Below are positions 25,984-34,552 of a stretch of 64,000 nt of DNA, one piece after another. The first letter of the stretch is position 1. The number at the start of each line of letters is the position of its first letter. The notes beneath the pieces are model-generated. The model had not been told where the DNA came from and searched no databases. It was given only the letters and a program-made list of their open reading frames with translations. The translations under genes were made by a program, and so were the position numbers. The DNA is from Mycobacteriales bacterium (lineage in GTDB: Bacteria > Actinomycetota > Actinomycetes > Mycobacteriales > CADCTP01): contig DASYKU010000044.1 in NCBI GenBank assembly GCA_035995165.1, positions 1 through 64,000 of the forward strand, written 5' to 3'.

Positions 25984-27441
25984 CTAGAGCGAGCGGCCGT
26001 GGCGGGAGCCGCGGAGGGCCAACCCGATGGCGGCGAGTCCGAAGAGGACGGACACCCCGAGCGCCAGCCCGTACGCCTGCCCGTACGACGCGGCGGGATC
26101 CGGCCCGGGGGAGCGGGACGAGGCGTAGAAGACCGCGCTGATGACCGCGGCCCCGATCGCGTTGCCGATCCGCTGTGACGTCTGCAGCGTGCCGCCCGCG
26201 GTCGAGCCGCCGGCGGCGTCGACGTCGGCCAGCGAGAGCGCCTGGTTCGGGGTGATCACGCTGCCGCCGCCGAGCCCGGAGACCAGCAGCGGCACCAGCA
26301 GCAGCAACGCCACCCCGGTCGGCCAGACCCGGCCGGCCGCGAGCAGCCCGGTCAGCCCGGATGCGGCCACGCCGAGGGTGAACAGCACCAGCCCGTCGAC
26401 GAGCACCCGCGATCCCATCCGGGGCAGCAACCGGCCGGCGATCGGCGCCGCGACCGTCACCCCGACCGCGTACGCCGAGGACGTCAGCCCGGCCTGCAAC
26501 GGCGAGAACCCCAGCCCCTGCTGCAGGAACAGCGCCAGCACCAGCGGCGTCCCCGTGTAGGCGCAGAAGAACAGGATCGCCAGCCAGATCCCGTCCGAGT
26601 ACGAGGAGATGCGGAACAGGTCGAGGTCGATCAGCGGGTGCCCGCGGCGCTTGGCCGGCCCGCGCTCCCAGAGGTAGAAGGCGGCCAGCAGGGCCACCGC
26701 CGGCACCAGCAGCACCGCCAGCCGCGGGTCGTGGTTGGCGTCGTACTGGACCGCCGGCAACAGCAGCACGAACACCCCGGCCGCCAGCAGCGCCGCGCCC
26801 GGCAGGTCCAGGGCCCGGGCCGGCCCGTCCCGCCGGCCCGGCGCGGGCAGCCAGAGCCGGCAGAGCACGAACGCGACGATCCCGATCGGCACGTTGATGA
26901 GGAAGCAGAGCCGCCAGCCGTACCGGTCGCCGCCGAGGGCGAGGATCACCCCGCCGAGCACCGGTCCGGTCGCGGTCGCGACGCCGACCGCGGTGCCGAT
27001 GACGCCGAAGGCCCGGCCGCGTTCCCAGCGCGGGAACAGCTGCTGCACCAGCCCGGACACCTGCGGGTTGAGCAGCCCGCCGGCCAGCCCCTGCAGCACC
27101 CGCCCGGCCACCAGCACGGTGGGGTTCGGGGCCAGCCCGACCGCGGCGCTGAAGACGACGAACGCGGCGATCCCGATCAGCAGCAGCAGCCGCCGGCCGC
27201 GGTCGTCGCCGAGCCGGCCGGCGATGATCGGCACCATCCCGAACGCCAGCGCGTACCCGGAGACGACCCACTGCAGCTGCGCCGGCCCGGCCCCGGTGTC
27301 CCGGCCGATGGAGAACAGCGCGACGTTGACGATGCTGACGTCCAGCAGCGTGATGTAGAGCGCGCAGACGCAGGTGCCCAGCGCCCGCCAGCGGAGGGGG
27401 TCGAGCTGCGCGCCCGACCCGCCGTCCGCCACTGTGCTCAC
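25984..27441 (-). CDS. MFS multidrug exporter, 14-TM EmrB/QacA type
   Basis: Proton-driven efflux protein of 485 residues with about 14 membrane segments. LLDVSIVNVAL in helix 1, GRLGDDRGRR in the 2-3 loop and GPVLGGVI (motif C of drug:H+ antiporters) identify the family. GTG at 27441 is chosen because it overlaps the stop of a short upstream ORF (GTGA) and precedes STVADGGS, after which helix 1 begins. The gene is divergent from cytosine deaminase. Confidence 0.9.
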   Translation of the reverse strand: MSTVADGGSGAQLDPLRWRALGTCVCALYITLLDVSIVNVALFSIGRDTGAGPAQLQWVVSGYALAFGMVPIIAGRLGDDRGRRLLLLIGIAAFVVFSAAVGLAPNPTVLVAGRVLQGLAGGLLNPQVSGLVQQLFPRWERGRAFGVIGTAVGVATATGPVLGGVILALGGDRYGWRLCFLINVPIGIVAFVLCRLWLPAPGRRDGPARALDLPGAALLAAGVFVLLLPAVQYDANHDPRLAVLLVPAVALLAAFYLWERGPAKRRGHPLIDLDLFRISSYSDGIWLAILFFCAYTGTPLVLALFLQQGLGFSPLQAGLTSSAYAVGVTVAAPIAGRLLPRMGSRVLVDGLVLFTLGVAASGLTGLLAAGRVWPTGVALLLLVPLLVSGLGGGSVITPNQALSLADVDAAGGSTAGGTLQTSQRIGNAIGAAVISAVFYASSRSPGPDPAASYGQAYGLALGVSVLFGLAAIGLALRGSRHGRSL

Positions 27442-27560
27442 GGTTCGCTCCGGTCGGGCGCTCCCGGCGGCGTCTTCCCTCCGCGCCCCCACGGTCGGCG
27501 CACGCCCGGGGCCGGCAGGCGCTGCGGTCCAGACACCGCCGCGCCCGACCTCCCACTCAC
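27438..27560 (-). CDS. Bridging ORF of 40 codons, dispersed repeat family A, copy 1
   Basis: Starts MSGRSGAAVSGPQR and ends APDRSEP; the TGA overlaps the GTG start of the MFS gene. It aligns without gaps for 37 codons to the ORF at 34418-34552 (25 identities). No gene precedes it on this strand and no ribosome binding site is visible. Codon changes between copies are mostly non-synonymous (12 against 3), so the DNA element rather than the peptide is probably what is conserved. Confidence 0.35.
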   Translation of the reverse strand: MSGRSGAAVSGPQRLPAPGVRRPWGRGGKTPPGAPDRSEP

Positions 27561-27563
27561 GAC
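27444..27563. repeat. Dispersed repeat family A, copy 1 (about 120 bp)
   Basis: Aligns with 34435-34555 at about 82% identity over the compared 111 nt, same orientation relative to the downstream minus-strand gene. Shared blocks on the plus strand include CGGTCGGGCGCT, CGTCTTCCCT, GGTCCAGAC and CGCCGCGCCC. All three frames tested by eye are about equally conserved, as expected of a non-coding element. Confidence 0.75.
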
Positions 27564-27597
27564 GGCGAACGCTACCCCGGGGCCGTACGGTGGATCG

Positions 27598-28062
27598 GTG
27601 ACCGCTGCCCGGACCATGCTGGCCGTCGCCGTCGAGGAGGCCCGGGCCGGGCTGGCCGAGGGCGGCATCCCCATCGGCGCCGCGGTGTTCGGCCCCGGCG
27701 GCGAGCTGCTCGGCCGCGGCCACAACCGCCGGGTCCAGGACGACGACCCGTCCGTGCACGGCGAGACCGCCGCGTTCCGGGCCGCCGGCCGGCAGCCGAC
27801 GTACCGCGGCACGACGATGGTGACGACGCTCTCGCCCTGCTGGTACTGCAGCGGGCTGATCCGGCAGTTCGGCATCTCCCGGCTCGTCGTGGGCGAGACC
27901 CGGACGTTCACCGGGCAGCACGAGTGGCTGGCGTCCGCGGGTGTCGACGTCACGCTCGTCGACGACCCGGAGTGCGTCCGCATGATGGAGGAGTTCATCG
28001 CCGCGCGGCCCGAGCTCTGGTTCGAGGACATCGGGGTCGACCCGGGCTTTGCCGGGCCTTGA
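27598..28062 (+). CDS. Cytosine deaminase, yeast FCY1-type
   Basis: Hydrolyses cytosine to uracil and ammonia. 154 residues, the length of the zinc-dependent CDA-fold enzymes. Zinc ligands and base: His54 and Glu56 in VHGETAA, Cys81 and Cys84 in SPCWYCSG. The C-terminal half (VVGE, VDDPECVRMM, RPELWFEDIG) follows yeast Fcy1 closely. GTG at 27598 is the best start; the ribosome binding site is poor. It is followed 90 nt later by a cytosine/purine permease, giving an uptake-and-deaminate salvage pair. Confidence 0.9.
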   Translation: MTAARTMLAVAVEEARAGLAEGGIPIGAAVFGPGGELLGRGHNRRVQDDDPSVHGETAAFRAAGRQPTYRGTTMVTTLSPCWYCSGLIRQFGISRLVVGETRTFTGQHEWLASAGVDVTLVDDPECVRMMEEFIAARPELWFEDIGVDPGFAGP

Positions 28063-28084
28063 GGCCGGAAACGCGAACGTAGCC

Positions 28085-28129
28085 GGGCGGACATGACGAA
28101 CGCCGCGCTTTTGTCTAGCGTTCGCCCGA
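28085..28129 (+). other. Bulged stem-loop in the leader of the permease gene
   Basis: CGGGCG and GAACGC, separated by an 8-nt bulge, pair with GCGTTCGCCCG near 28119-28129. It lies between cytosine deaminase and the permease start at 28153. It could be an mRNA processing or attenuation structure; I do not recognise a riboswitch. Confidence 0.35.
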
Positions 28130-28152
28130 GGATCCTCCGGGAGGTGTCGGCA

Positions 28153-29550
28153 ATGGCGGTCACTGTTCCTGCCGAAGCGGTACGCGAGGGCACGTACGGC
28201 GACCGGGTGGTCGCGGTCGAGCCCGGCGGCGTCGGCTTCATTCCGCTGGAGGAGCGGCACGGCCGCCCCCGGCAGCTGCTGTGGACCTGGGCCTCGCCCA
28301 ACCTCGAGTTCGCCACGGTCTTCGTCGGCGTGCTCGCGGTGGCCGCGTTCGGGCTCGGGTTCTGGGTCGCGCTGGCCGCGATCGTGCTCGGCACCGGCCT
28401 CGGCGCGGTCTCGCACGGCGTGCTGTCCGCGCGCGGTCCCGCCCACGGCGTACCGCAGATGGTGCTGTCGCGGCTGGGCTTCGGCTACTGGGGCAACGTG
28501 CTGCCGGCCGGGCTGAACGCGATCACCGCCGGCATCGGCTGGTTCGCGGTCAACAGCGTCAGCGGCGCGCTCGCCCTGAACACGCTCACCGACCTGCCCA
28601 AGGTCGTCTGCCTGATCGTCATCGTGGCGGTCCAGCTCGGGGTCGCGTTCTTCGGCCACAACCTGGTCCAGGCCTTCGAGCGGTACGCCTTCCCGATCCT
28701 GGCCGTCATCTTCCTCATCGCCGCGATCACGATCTTCGCCAAGACCACCCCGAGCGCCGGCGCGGGCGGCGGCAGCGGCAGCCTCGGCGGCTTCCTGCTC
28801 ACCGTCGGCGCGACGTTCGGCTACGCGGCCGGCTGGAACCCCTACGCCGCCGATTACACCCGCTACTTCCGGGCCGACGTCAGCAAGCGGGCGGTCGGCT
28901 GGTGCGCCGGGCTCGGCGTGTTCGTCTCCTGCGTGCTGCTGGAGACGGTCGGGGCCGGGGCGGCCACGCTGGTCGACCCGGGCGCGGCGCTGGGCGACCC
29001 GACCGGCAGCTTCACCGGCAACCTGCCGTCGGTGACGGCGAACCTGACGCTGCTGGCGATCGCGCTCGGCGCGGTCTCGGCCAACGCGCTGAACGTCTAC
29101 TCCGGCGCGATGTCGTTCGTCGCGCTCGGCGTGAACCTGCCACTGGCCGCCCGCCGGGCGATCTCCGCTCTCGGCTTCGGCCTGATCGGCTTCGTCGTCG
29201 CGCTCACCGGCCTGGACGACGCGGGCGCGAAGTACGAGAGCTTCCTGCTCGTCATCGCGTACTGGATCGGGCCCTGGCTCGGGGTCATGTTCGTCGACCA
29301 GGCGCTGCGCCGCGGGCAGCCGCTGGCACAGTTCCTCTACGACAAGCGGTACGCGAACTGGGCCGGCCCGATCGCGATGCTGTCGGGGATGCTGATCTCG
29401 ATCCTGCTGTTCTCCAACCAGACCCGGTTCGTCGGCTACGTGGCCCGGCAGTCCTCGTCCTTCGGCGACATCGCCTTCGAGGTCGGGTTCCTCGTCGCGG
29501 CCGGGGTCTACTACGCGCTGGCCGCGAACAAGGTTCGCGCCCGGACCTAG
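28153..29550 (+). CDS. NCS1 family cytosine/purine permease
   Basis: 465 residues, about 12 membrane segments. Family motifs include GLGAVSHGVLSARGPAHGVPQ, NAITAGIGWFAVN, GYAAGWNPYAADYTRYF and ALNVYSGAMSF, matching CodB-type nucleobase:cation symporters. It imports cytosine or a related base for the deaminase upstream. ATG at 28153 follows GGGAGG. The stop codon is embedded in a 13-bp tandem repeat. Confidence 0.9.
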   Translation: MAVTVPAEAVREGTYGDRVVAVEPGGVGFIPLEERHGRPRQLLWTWASPNLEFATVFVGVLAVAAFGLGFWVALAAIVLGTGLGAVSHGVLSARGPAHGVPQMVLSRLGFGYWGNVLPAGLNAITAGIGWFAVNSVSGALALNTLTDLPKVVCLIVIVAVQLGVAFFGHNLVQAFERYAFPILAVIFLIAAITIFAKTTPSAGAGGGSGSLGGFLLTVGATFGYAAGWNPYAADYTRYFRADVSKRAVGWCAGLGVFVSCVLLETVGAGAATLVDPGAALGDPTGSFTGNLPSVTANLTLLAIALGAVSANALNVYSGAMSFVALGVNLPLAARRAISALGFGLIGFVVALTGLDDAGAKYESFLLVIAYWIGPWLGVMFVDQALRRGQPLAQFLYDKRYANWAGPIAMLSGMLISILLFSNQTRFVGYVARQSSSFGDIAFEVGFLVAAGVYYALAANKVRART

Positions 29551-29576
29551 CGCCCGGACCTAGCACCCGGACCTAG
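29538..29576. repeat. 13-bp tandem repeat containing the permease stop codon
   Basis: Three units of CGCCCGGACCTAG (29538, 29551, 29564; one mismatch in the third). The first contains the TAG stop. The 13-bp period shifts frame, so a stop appears in every frame. A partial inverted copy (CCGGTCCTAG) follows at 29581. Confidence 0.8.
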
Positions 29577-29639
29577 TTCCCCGGTCCTAGGCCCAACGGC
29601 GGATGGCGCCGTCGCGACCGGGGGAGTGGAATCGGGTCC

Positions 29640-30401
29640 GTGGATGTGGACGCGTACCTGAAGCGGATCGGTGCCGACCGGCCGTCCCGAGTGGACGTCG
29701 CCGCGTTGCGGGAGCTGCAGGAGCGGCACCTGGCGACGGTACCGTTCGAGAACCTCGACGTGATCCTGGGCGTGCCGATCGAGCTGGACGAGGACCGGCT
29801 GCTGGCCAAGGTGATCGGCGGCCGCGGCGGCTACTGCTACGAGCTGAACACCGCGTTCGGCGCGCTGCTGCGGGCGCTCGGCGCCGAGGTCACGCTGCTC
29901 GGTGCGGCCGTGTACGGACCGAACGGGCTCGGTCCACCGTTCGACCACCTGGCATTGCGGGTGGACCTGGACTCGCCGTGGCTCGTCGACGTCGGCTTCG
30001 GGCGGCACAGTCTCCACCCGCTGCGGCTGGACTCCCGTACCGACCAGCCCGACCCCGGCGGCACGTTCCGGCTGGTGGAGGCCGGCGGCGACCTCGACGT
30101 GGTCAAGGACGACGCCCCGCAGTACCGGCTGGAGCCGCACGCGCGGGTGCTGGCCGACTTCGCGCCGACCAACTGGTGGCAGCAGACCTGGCCCGGCTCG
30201 CACTTCCGGCGCGGCGCGGTCGCGTCGCTGCAGACCGCGGCCGGTCAGGTCACGGTCGCCGGCCGGACGCTGATCCGGACCTCCGCCGCGGGCCGGACCG
30301 AGACCGCGCTGCACAGCGATGCCGAGGTGGTCGCGGCGTACCGCGAGCACCTCGGCATCGAGCTGGACCTAGCCCTGGCGCAGGATCTCGGCCGCGGCTG
30401 A
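29640..30401 (+). CDS. nat: Arylamine N-acetyltransferase
   Basis: Transfers acetyl from acetyl-CoA to arylamines or arylhydrazines. 253 residues with the complete triad: Cys66 in RGGYCYELN, His103 in FDHLAL and Asp117 in LVDVGFG. VPFENLDV near residue 35 is the family signature. GTG at 29640 follows GGGGAG (29621-29626). The 3' end overlaps the convergent MetE-like gene by 33 nt. In mycobacteria NAT is tied to sterol catabolism; nothing here shows that. Confidence 0.92.
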   Translation: MDVDAYLKRIGADRPSRVDVAALRELQERHLATVPFENLDVILGVPIELDEDRLLAKVIGGRGGYCYELNTAFGALLRALGAEVTLLGAAVYGPNGLGPPFDHLALRVDLDSPWLVDVGFGRHSLHPLRLDSRTDQPDPGGTFRLVEAGGDLDVVKDDAPQYRLEPHARVLADFAPTNWWQQTWPGSHFRRGAVASLQTAAGQVTVAGRTLIRTSAAGRTETALHSDAEVVAAYREHLGIELDLALAQDLGRG

Positions 30402-31388
30402 CATCGCGCGCATCTTGCCGTCGGCCGACTCGCGCGGCAGGTACTTCATGCCGCAGTCGGGCGCCAGCACGATGTTCTCCGCCGGCACGTACGGCAGCGC
30501 CCGCCGGACCCGCTCGGCGACCGTCCCGGCCGTCTCCACCGCCGGGTCGGACAGGTCGATCACCCCGAGGATGATCGTCTTGCCGGTCAGGCCGGCGAGC
30601 ACCGACGGGTCCAGATTGGACTGGGCCGTCTCGATCGAGATCATGTCGGCCGGGGAGTCGGCCAGCTCCGGCAGGAAGGAGTAGCCCGACGGCCGCTCGT
30701 GGATGATCGCCGCGTAGCCGAAGCAGATGTGCACGGCGGTGGTGCCGACGACGCCGTCCAGGGCCCGGTTCAGCGCCTCCAGGCCGTACTTGCGGGCGGG
30801 CTCCGGGCGCGCCTGCATGTACGGCTCGTCCAGCTGGACGATGTCGGCGCCGGCCGCGAAGAGGTCCTTGACCTCCTGGTTGACCGCGTCGGCGTAGGCC
30901 AGCGCGAGCGCCCGCGGGTCGCCGTAGTGGTCGTCCTGGGCCTGCTGCGACATCGTGAACGGCCCGGGCACGGTGATCTTGACCGTACGGTCGGTGTGCG
31001 CCTTCAGGAACTCCAGGTCCGAGCGCTGGATCGGGCCGGAACGCACCACGTCGCCGACCACCCGCGGCACCGGGTTGGGGTGCCCGCTGCGGTCCAGCGC
31101 CGCGCCCGGGTGGTCGATGTCCACACCGGACAGTGCGGTGGCGAAGTGGTTGGAGTAGCTCTCCCGGCGGATCTCGCCGTCGGTGAGGACGTCCAGCCCG
31201 GCCTCCTCCTGGGCCCGGATCGCGATCCGGGTCGCGTCGTCCTGGGCCTGGGCCAGGAACTCGGGCGCCGGGCGCCACAGCTCCTTCGCCCGCACCCGGG
31301 GCGGGAACCGGCCGGCCAGCTTGGCCCGGTCGATCAGCCACTCCGGCTGCGGGTAGCTGCCGACCAGCGACGTGGGGAACAGGGTCAT
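30369..31388 (-). CDS. MetE-like (cobalamin-independent methionine synthase C-terminal type) methyltransferase
   Basis: 339 residues covering only the catalytic barrel of MetE. Zinc ligands are present: His and Cys in VHICFGY, Glu in ISIETAQ and Cys in APDCGMKYL. LTDGEIRRESYSNHF near residue 70 is shared with MetE-like proteins in catabolic operons. It is the last gene of the coupled minus-strand operon (ATGA overlap with the MDR gene), so it may move a methyl or thiol group during breakdown of the operon's substrate rather than make methionine. That role is inference. Confidence 0.8.
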   Translation of the reverse strand: MTLFPTSLVGSYPQPEWLIDRAKLAGRFPPRVRAKELWRPAPEFLAQAQDDATRIAIRAQEEAGLDVLTDGEIRRESYSNHFATALSGVDIDHPGAALDRSGHPNPVPRVVGDVVRSGPIQRSDLEFLKAHTDRTVKITVPGPFTMSQQAQDDHYGDPRALALAYADAVNQEVKDLFAAGADIVQLDEPYMQARPEPARKYGLEALNRALDGVVGTTAVHICFGYAAIIHERPSGYSFLPELADSPADMISIETAQSNLDPSVLAGLTGKTIILGVIDLSDPAVETAGTVAERVRRALPYVPAENIVLAPDCGMKYLPRESADGKMRAMSAAAEILRQG

Positions 31389-32314
31389 GGGACAACCACC
31401 AATCTGCCGTCCGGCGTCGCGCCGGCCCGGGTCCACGCGTCGGCCACCGCGTCGAGGCCGACGGTCTCGTACGTGACCGTGCACCGGTGCGCCAGCACGG
31501 CGCCGAGCGCCTGGGTCCGCTGCGCGGCCGTCAGCGCGTTGTTCGTGTAGCCCAGGATGCTGTGCGAGCCGCTGCGCACCGCGGCACTGGAGAACGTGGC
31601 CGTCGGCCCGCCGCTGGCGCCGAGGTGCACGAGCCGGCCGTGCTCGCCCAGCGCCAGCAGGGCCGCGGTCGCGGTGACGCCGCCGACCGGGTCGATCACC
31701 ACGTCGACCGGGCCGCCGGCCGCCTCCCGGAACCGCTCGGTCAGACCATCCACGGTGGACAGGTCGACCGTGGCGGTGGCGCCGCGCTCGGCGGCGAGCG
31801 AGCGGTGCGTCAGCCGCCGGCTGGCCGCGACGACGGCGGACGCGCCGAGCGCCGTCGCCGCCTGGACGGCGACCTGGCCGACCGCGCCGCCGGCCCCGAG
31901 CACCAGCACCCGCTCGCCCGGCTGGACCTTCGCCCGCCAGCTCAGGCTCATCCAGGCCGCGACCGCGGACAGCCCGAGCGCGGCGACCAGCTCGTCCGGC
32001 ACGTCGTCGGCCAGCGGGACCACGTCGCCGGACACGGCCAGCTCGGCCAGGCTGCCGTCGCCCGGCTTCATCCCGGCGCTGGTGGAGAAGAACACCCGCG
32101 CGCCGGAGGAGAGCGTGCCGACCCCCTGGACGCCGGGCACGTACGGCAGCGGGGGCGCGCCGAAGTAGGACGTGCCGGTCGCGCACAGCAGGTCCAGCGG
32201 GACGATCGGGGCCGCGGTGACCCGGATCAGCTCCTGGTCCGGGCCGGCGACCGGGTCCGGCCGCTCGGCCGGCTCCGGGGCGGCGCCGTACGCGGTGAGG
32301 ACGGCTGCTCTCAC
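31385..32314 (-). CDS. Quinone-reductase-type MDR oxidoreductase
   Basis: 309 residues. NAD(P)-binding signature LGAGGAVGQVAVQAA near residue 145, VIDPVGG, and no zinc-ligand cysteines of true alcohol dehydrogenases, so a zeta-crystallin/QOR-type NADPH reductase is most likely. The GTG start at 32314 overlaps the LigA stop (GTGA) and the stop overlaps the MetE-like start (ATGA). It probably reduces an enone or quinone intermediate of the pathway. Confidence 0.82.
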   Translation of the reverse strand: MRAAVLTAYGAAPEPAERPDPVAGPDQELIRVTAAPIVPLDLLCATGTSYFGAPPLPYVPGVQGVGTLSSGARVFFSTSAGMKPGDGSLAELAVSGDVVPLADDVPDELVAALGLSAVAAWMSLSWRAKVQPGERVLVLGAGGAVGQVAVQAATALGASAVVAASRRLTHRSLAAERGATATVDLSTVDGLTERFREAAGGPVDVVIDPVGGVTATAALLALGEHGRLVHLGASGGPTATFSSAAVRSGSHSILGYTNNALTAAQRTQALGAVLAHRCTVTYETVGLDAVADAWTRAGATPDGRLVVVP

Positions 32315-32673
32315 GTCGAGATGTCCGCGTACGGCAGGGAGAAGTGGGCCAGCCGCTGCGCGTACTCCAGCTGGAAGCCCAGCGGCTCCTCGTGGTCCCG
32401 CTCGAACATCGCGATGAACAGGGTCAGCGTGAGGAACGGGTGCGCGCCCATCTCGAACAGGGCCGGGTAGTCGTGTGTGGACAGTGCCGCCCGCTCCGCG
32501 TCGGTGAAGGCCTGGTACGTGCTGGCCTCCCGCGCCGCGCAGTTCAGCAGCTCGTTGGCCTTCTCGGCCTCCCACCACGTCACCGTGCCGGCGGGGTCCT
32601 CCCGGTACCGCTCCACGAGCGAGGGGTCCCGGTCGATCGTGAACAGGAACTTGTTCAGCAGATACTTGCTCAT
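32311..32673 (-). CDS. LigA-like extradiol dioxygenase small (alpha) subunit
   Basis: 120-residue helical protein with the LigA pattern: YLLNKFLF at the N terminus, FTDAERAALSTHDYPALFEM and GAHPFLTLT. It forms the lid over the active site of the LigB-type subunit encoded just upstream. It overlaps genes or bridging ORFs on both sides. Separate LigA and LigB genes are the protocatechuate 4,5-dioxygenase arrangement. Confidence 0.82.
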   Translation of the reverse strand: MSKYLLNKFLFTIDRDPSLVERYREDPAGTVTWWEAEKANELLNCAAREASTYQAFTDAERAALSTHDYPALFEMGAHPFLTLTLFIAMFERDHEEPLGFQLEYAQRLAHFSLPYADIST

Positions 32674-32765
32674 CTCCCGCTCCTCGATCGGACCCGGCCT
32701 CGTCCCTCGGCCGGCTCGGCTCTCGTCGCTCCCCGTTCGCGCTGCGAGCGCTCGCGCTCACTCAT
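32670..32765 (-). CDS. Bridging ORF of 31 codons, dispersed repeat family B, copy 1
   Basis: The ATG overlaps the LigB stop (GAATGA) and the TGA overlaps the LigA ATG. It encodes an Arg/Glu-rich peptide starting MSERERSQRERGATRAEP. It aligns without gaps to the first 31 codons of 60839-60982: 23 identical residues, about 85% DNA identity. LigA and LigB are normally adjacent, so this looks like an element inserted at their junction without breaking coupling. Synonymous and non-synonymous changes number 5 and 8, so peptide-level selection is not shown. Confidence 0.45.
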   Translation of the reverse strand: MSERERSQRERGATRAEPAEGRGRVRSRSGR

Positions 32766-33625
32766 TCCGGCGCTCCGTTCGGGTACCAGGTGAAGTACGC
32801 CTCCATCGTGTGGAAGAGGTCGTACGTGTCGACGTAGTCGGCCTTCGCGTTCTCGCCCGCGACGCCCATCATCAGCATGAAGTCCATGAACCCGTGGGTC
32901 GCGTTGCCCGGCGCGTGCAGGCTGTCCAGCGTCACCTCGGACAGGCAGCCGTCCAGGTCGCCGTCGGCGATCCACTGGACCGCCTTGGCGTCGAACTCCG
33001 GGTCGGGCCCGTGCGGCCCGAACTGGCGCGGGCCGCCCAGCTCCAGCGAGAGGTGCCCGGTGCCGATGATCGCGACCTTCTTCTCGCTCGGCCAGGACTC
33101 GACCATCTCCCGGATCGCCTTGCCCAGCTGGACGAAGCGCTTCGGCTGCGGCAGCGGCGGCGCGAAGATGTTCGTGTAGACCGGCACGATCGGCAGGTCG
33201 TTCTGCGGTCGCAGCGTGATGATCGGGCAGGTGACGCTGTGGTCGATCCGCAGCTCGTTGGAGAACGCGAGGTCGAAGCCGGCGTCCAGGCCGGTGCGCA
33301 GCAGGTGACCGGACAGGTCCCTGTCCCCGGCCATGCGCATCTGCGGGAGCCCGAACTCGCGCTCCTCGTTGTACCAGTTGGCGTCGTACTGGTCGGCATG
33401 GCCGACGAGGAACTGCGGCATGTTGTCCAGCCAGAGCTGGTGGAAGTGGTCGGAGCCGACCATCACCAGCACGTCCGGGGCGGCCTTGGTCAGCGTCTCC
33501 CGGAACGCCTCGACCTTGCGCACCCACTCCGTAGCGAACGGCGGCGCCTCCTCGGGCGGCGCGGTGCTCGCCTTGTAGTAGAAGGGATGGTGGGTCGACG
33601 CGATCACCGCCGTGATCTCAGCCAT
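32762..33625 (-). CDS. LigB-type class III extradiol ring-cleavage dioxygenase (beta subunit)
   Basis: Fe(II)-dependent aromatic ring opening. 287 residues, LigB fold. The metal and catalytic histidines are in STHHPFYY near residue 12, GSDHFHQLW near residue 60 and GTGHLSLEL near residue 190. With the LigA-like protein it would cleave a catecholic or methoxy-catecholic carboxylate. The start overlaps the stop of the citryl-CoA-lyase-like gene by 8 nt. The substrate cannot be read from sequence. Confidence 0.88.
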   Translation of the reverse strand: MAEITAVIASTHHPFYYKASTAPPEEAPPFATEWVRKVEAFRETLTKAAPDVLVMVGSDHFHQLWLDNMPQFLVGHADQYDANWYNEEREFGLPQMRMAGDRDLSGHLLRTGLDAGFDLAFSNELRIDHSVTCPIITLRPQNDLPIVPVYTNIFAPPLPQPKRFVQLGKAIREMVESWPSEKKVAIIGTGHLSLELGGPRQFGPHGPDPEFDAKAVQWIADGDLDGCLSEVTLDSLHAPGNATHGFMDFMLMMGVAGENAKADYVDTYDLFHTMEAYFTWYPNGAPE

Positions 33626-34421
33626 CGGACTCTCCCTCGGTCACGGGCACCTCGACCGCGTTCCGGTCGATCTCCAGGTACATGTCCATCGCCAGCGGGT
33701 GACGCCGTTCCTCCGCGAGCTGGCCGAGCAGGCCGGCCGCGCGGGCCAGCAGCGCGACCCCGCGCAGCAGCTCGACCGGCAGGTCGAGGTCGGCCAGCGC
33801 GGCCCCGCAGACGCCGGCCCCGTTCAGCGGCAGCGTGCGCCCCAGCACCTGCGGGTGGACCCGGCCGATCGCCTCGTACAGCCGCAGGTGCGGGCCGCGC
33901 AGGCCCTCCTCCTCGGCGATCGCGAGCAGTCGCGGGGTCCGCGGGTCCTGGACCTTGTGCACCGGGTGGCCGAGACCGGGGACGAACTTCTTCTCGGCCC
34001 GGGCCTTCTGCACCAGCGGCAGCGCCAGCGCGTCCCAGCCGGCGTCGTCGGCCGGCAGCGCACCGTCCACTTCGGACAACGCCCGGTGCAGGTAGCCGCC
34101 GGCGTCCTCGGTCACGCCGAGGAAGCGGGAGCCGCCGCCGAGCAGACCGGCCGCCAGCGCGCCCTGCAGCGAGTCCGGCGCGGAGAGGTAGGTGACGCGG
34201 GCGGCGATCGCGGTCGGGGTGAAGCCGTGGTCGGCCAGCGCGACGAGCACCGACTCGAACACCCGGGCCTCGCCCGGGGTCGGTCGCCGGGCCGCCAGCA
34301 GCCAGAACGCCAGCTCGCCGAAGCCGATCTTCCCCATCAGGTCGTCGGCCAGGTCATGTCCCAGCAGCCGGATGTGGTCGGCATCGGAGGTGCCCAACGA
34401 CGAAGGATAGGAACGACTCAC
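33618..34421 (-). CDS. Citrate-synthase-fold citryl-CoA-lyase-like protein
   Basis: 267 residues, much shorter than citrate synthase (about 370-430) but keeping the active-site strand: PGLGHPVHKVQDPRT holds the conserved His, and an Asp-containing region follows. Proteins of this size are annotated as citryl-CoA lyase. With the CoA-transferase just upstream, it would cleave a CoA-activated hydroxy acid to acetyl-CoA and an oxo acid (inference). GTG at 34421 overlaps the stop of a bridging ORF (GTGA). Confidence 0.75.
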   Translation of the reverse strand: MSRSYPSSLGTSDADHIRLLGHDLADDLMGKIGFGELAFWLLAARRPTPGEARVFESVLVALADHGFTPTAIAARVTYLSAPDSLQGALAAGLLGGGSRFLGVTEDAGGYLHRALSEVDGALPADDAGWDALALPLVQKARAEKKFVPGLGHPVHKVQDPRTPRLLAIAEEEGLRGPHLRLYEAIGRVHPQVLGRTLPLNGAGVCGAALADLDLPVELLRGVALLARAAGLLGQLAEERRHPLAMDMYLEIDRNAVEVPVTEGESDG

Positions 34422-34552
34422 TCTGTCCCCCTTGTTCGCTCCCGGTCGGGCGCTGGTGGCGACGTCTTCCCTACGCGCCTGCGTGGTGGGCGCGGGCGCG
34501 GGGCCGGGCGGCGCTCCGGTCCAGACGTCGCCGCGCCCCACCTCCCGCTCAC
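34418..34552 (-). CDS. Bridging ORF of 44 codons, dispersed repeat family A, copy 2
   Basis: GTG at 34552 overlaps the CoA-transferase stop (GTGA); the TGA at 34420-34418 overlaps the GTG of the next gene. The peptide is Arg/Pro-rich, begins MSGRWGAATSGPER and is homologous to 27438-27560. It carries translation across what is otherwise an untranslated insertion in a fully overlapping operon. Confidence 0.4.
   Translation of the reverse strand: MSGRWGAATSGPERRPAPRPRPPRRRVGKTSPPAPDRERTRGTE

Noticed and set aside
25852-26178. Short plus-strand ORF after the second dyad pair
   Set aside because: Its start lies inside the dyad, most of it is antisense to the MFS gene, and no conserved motif is seen.
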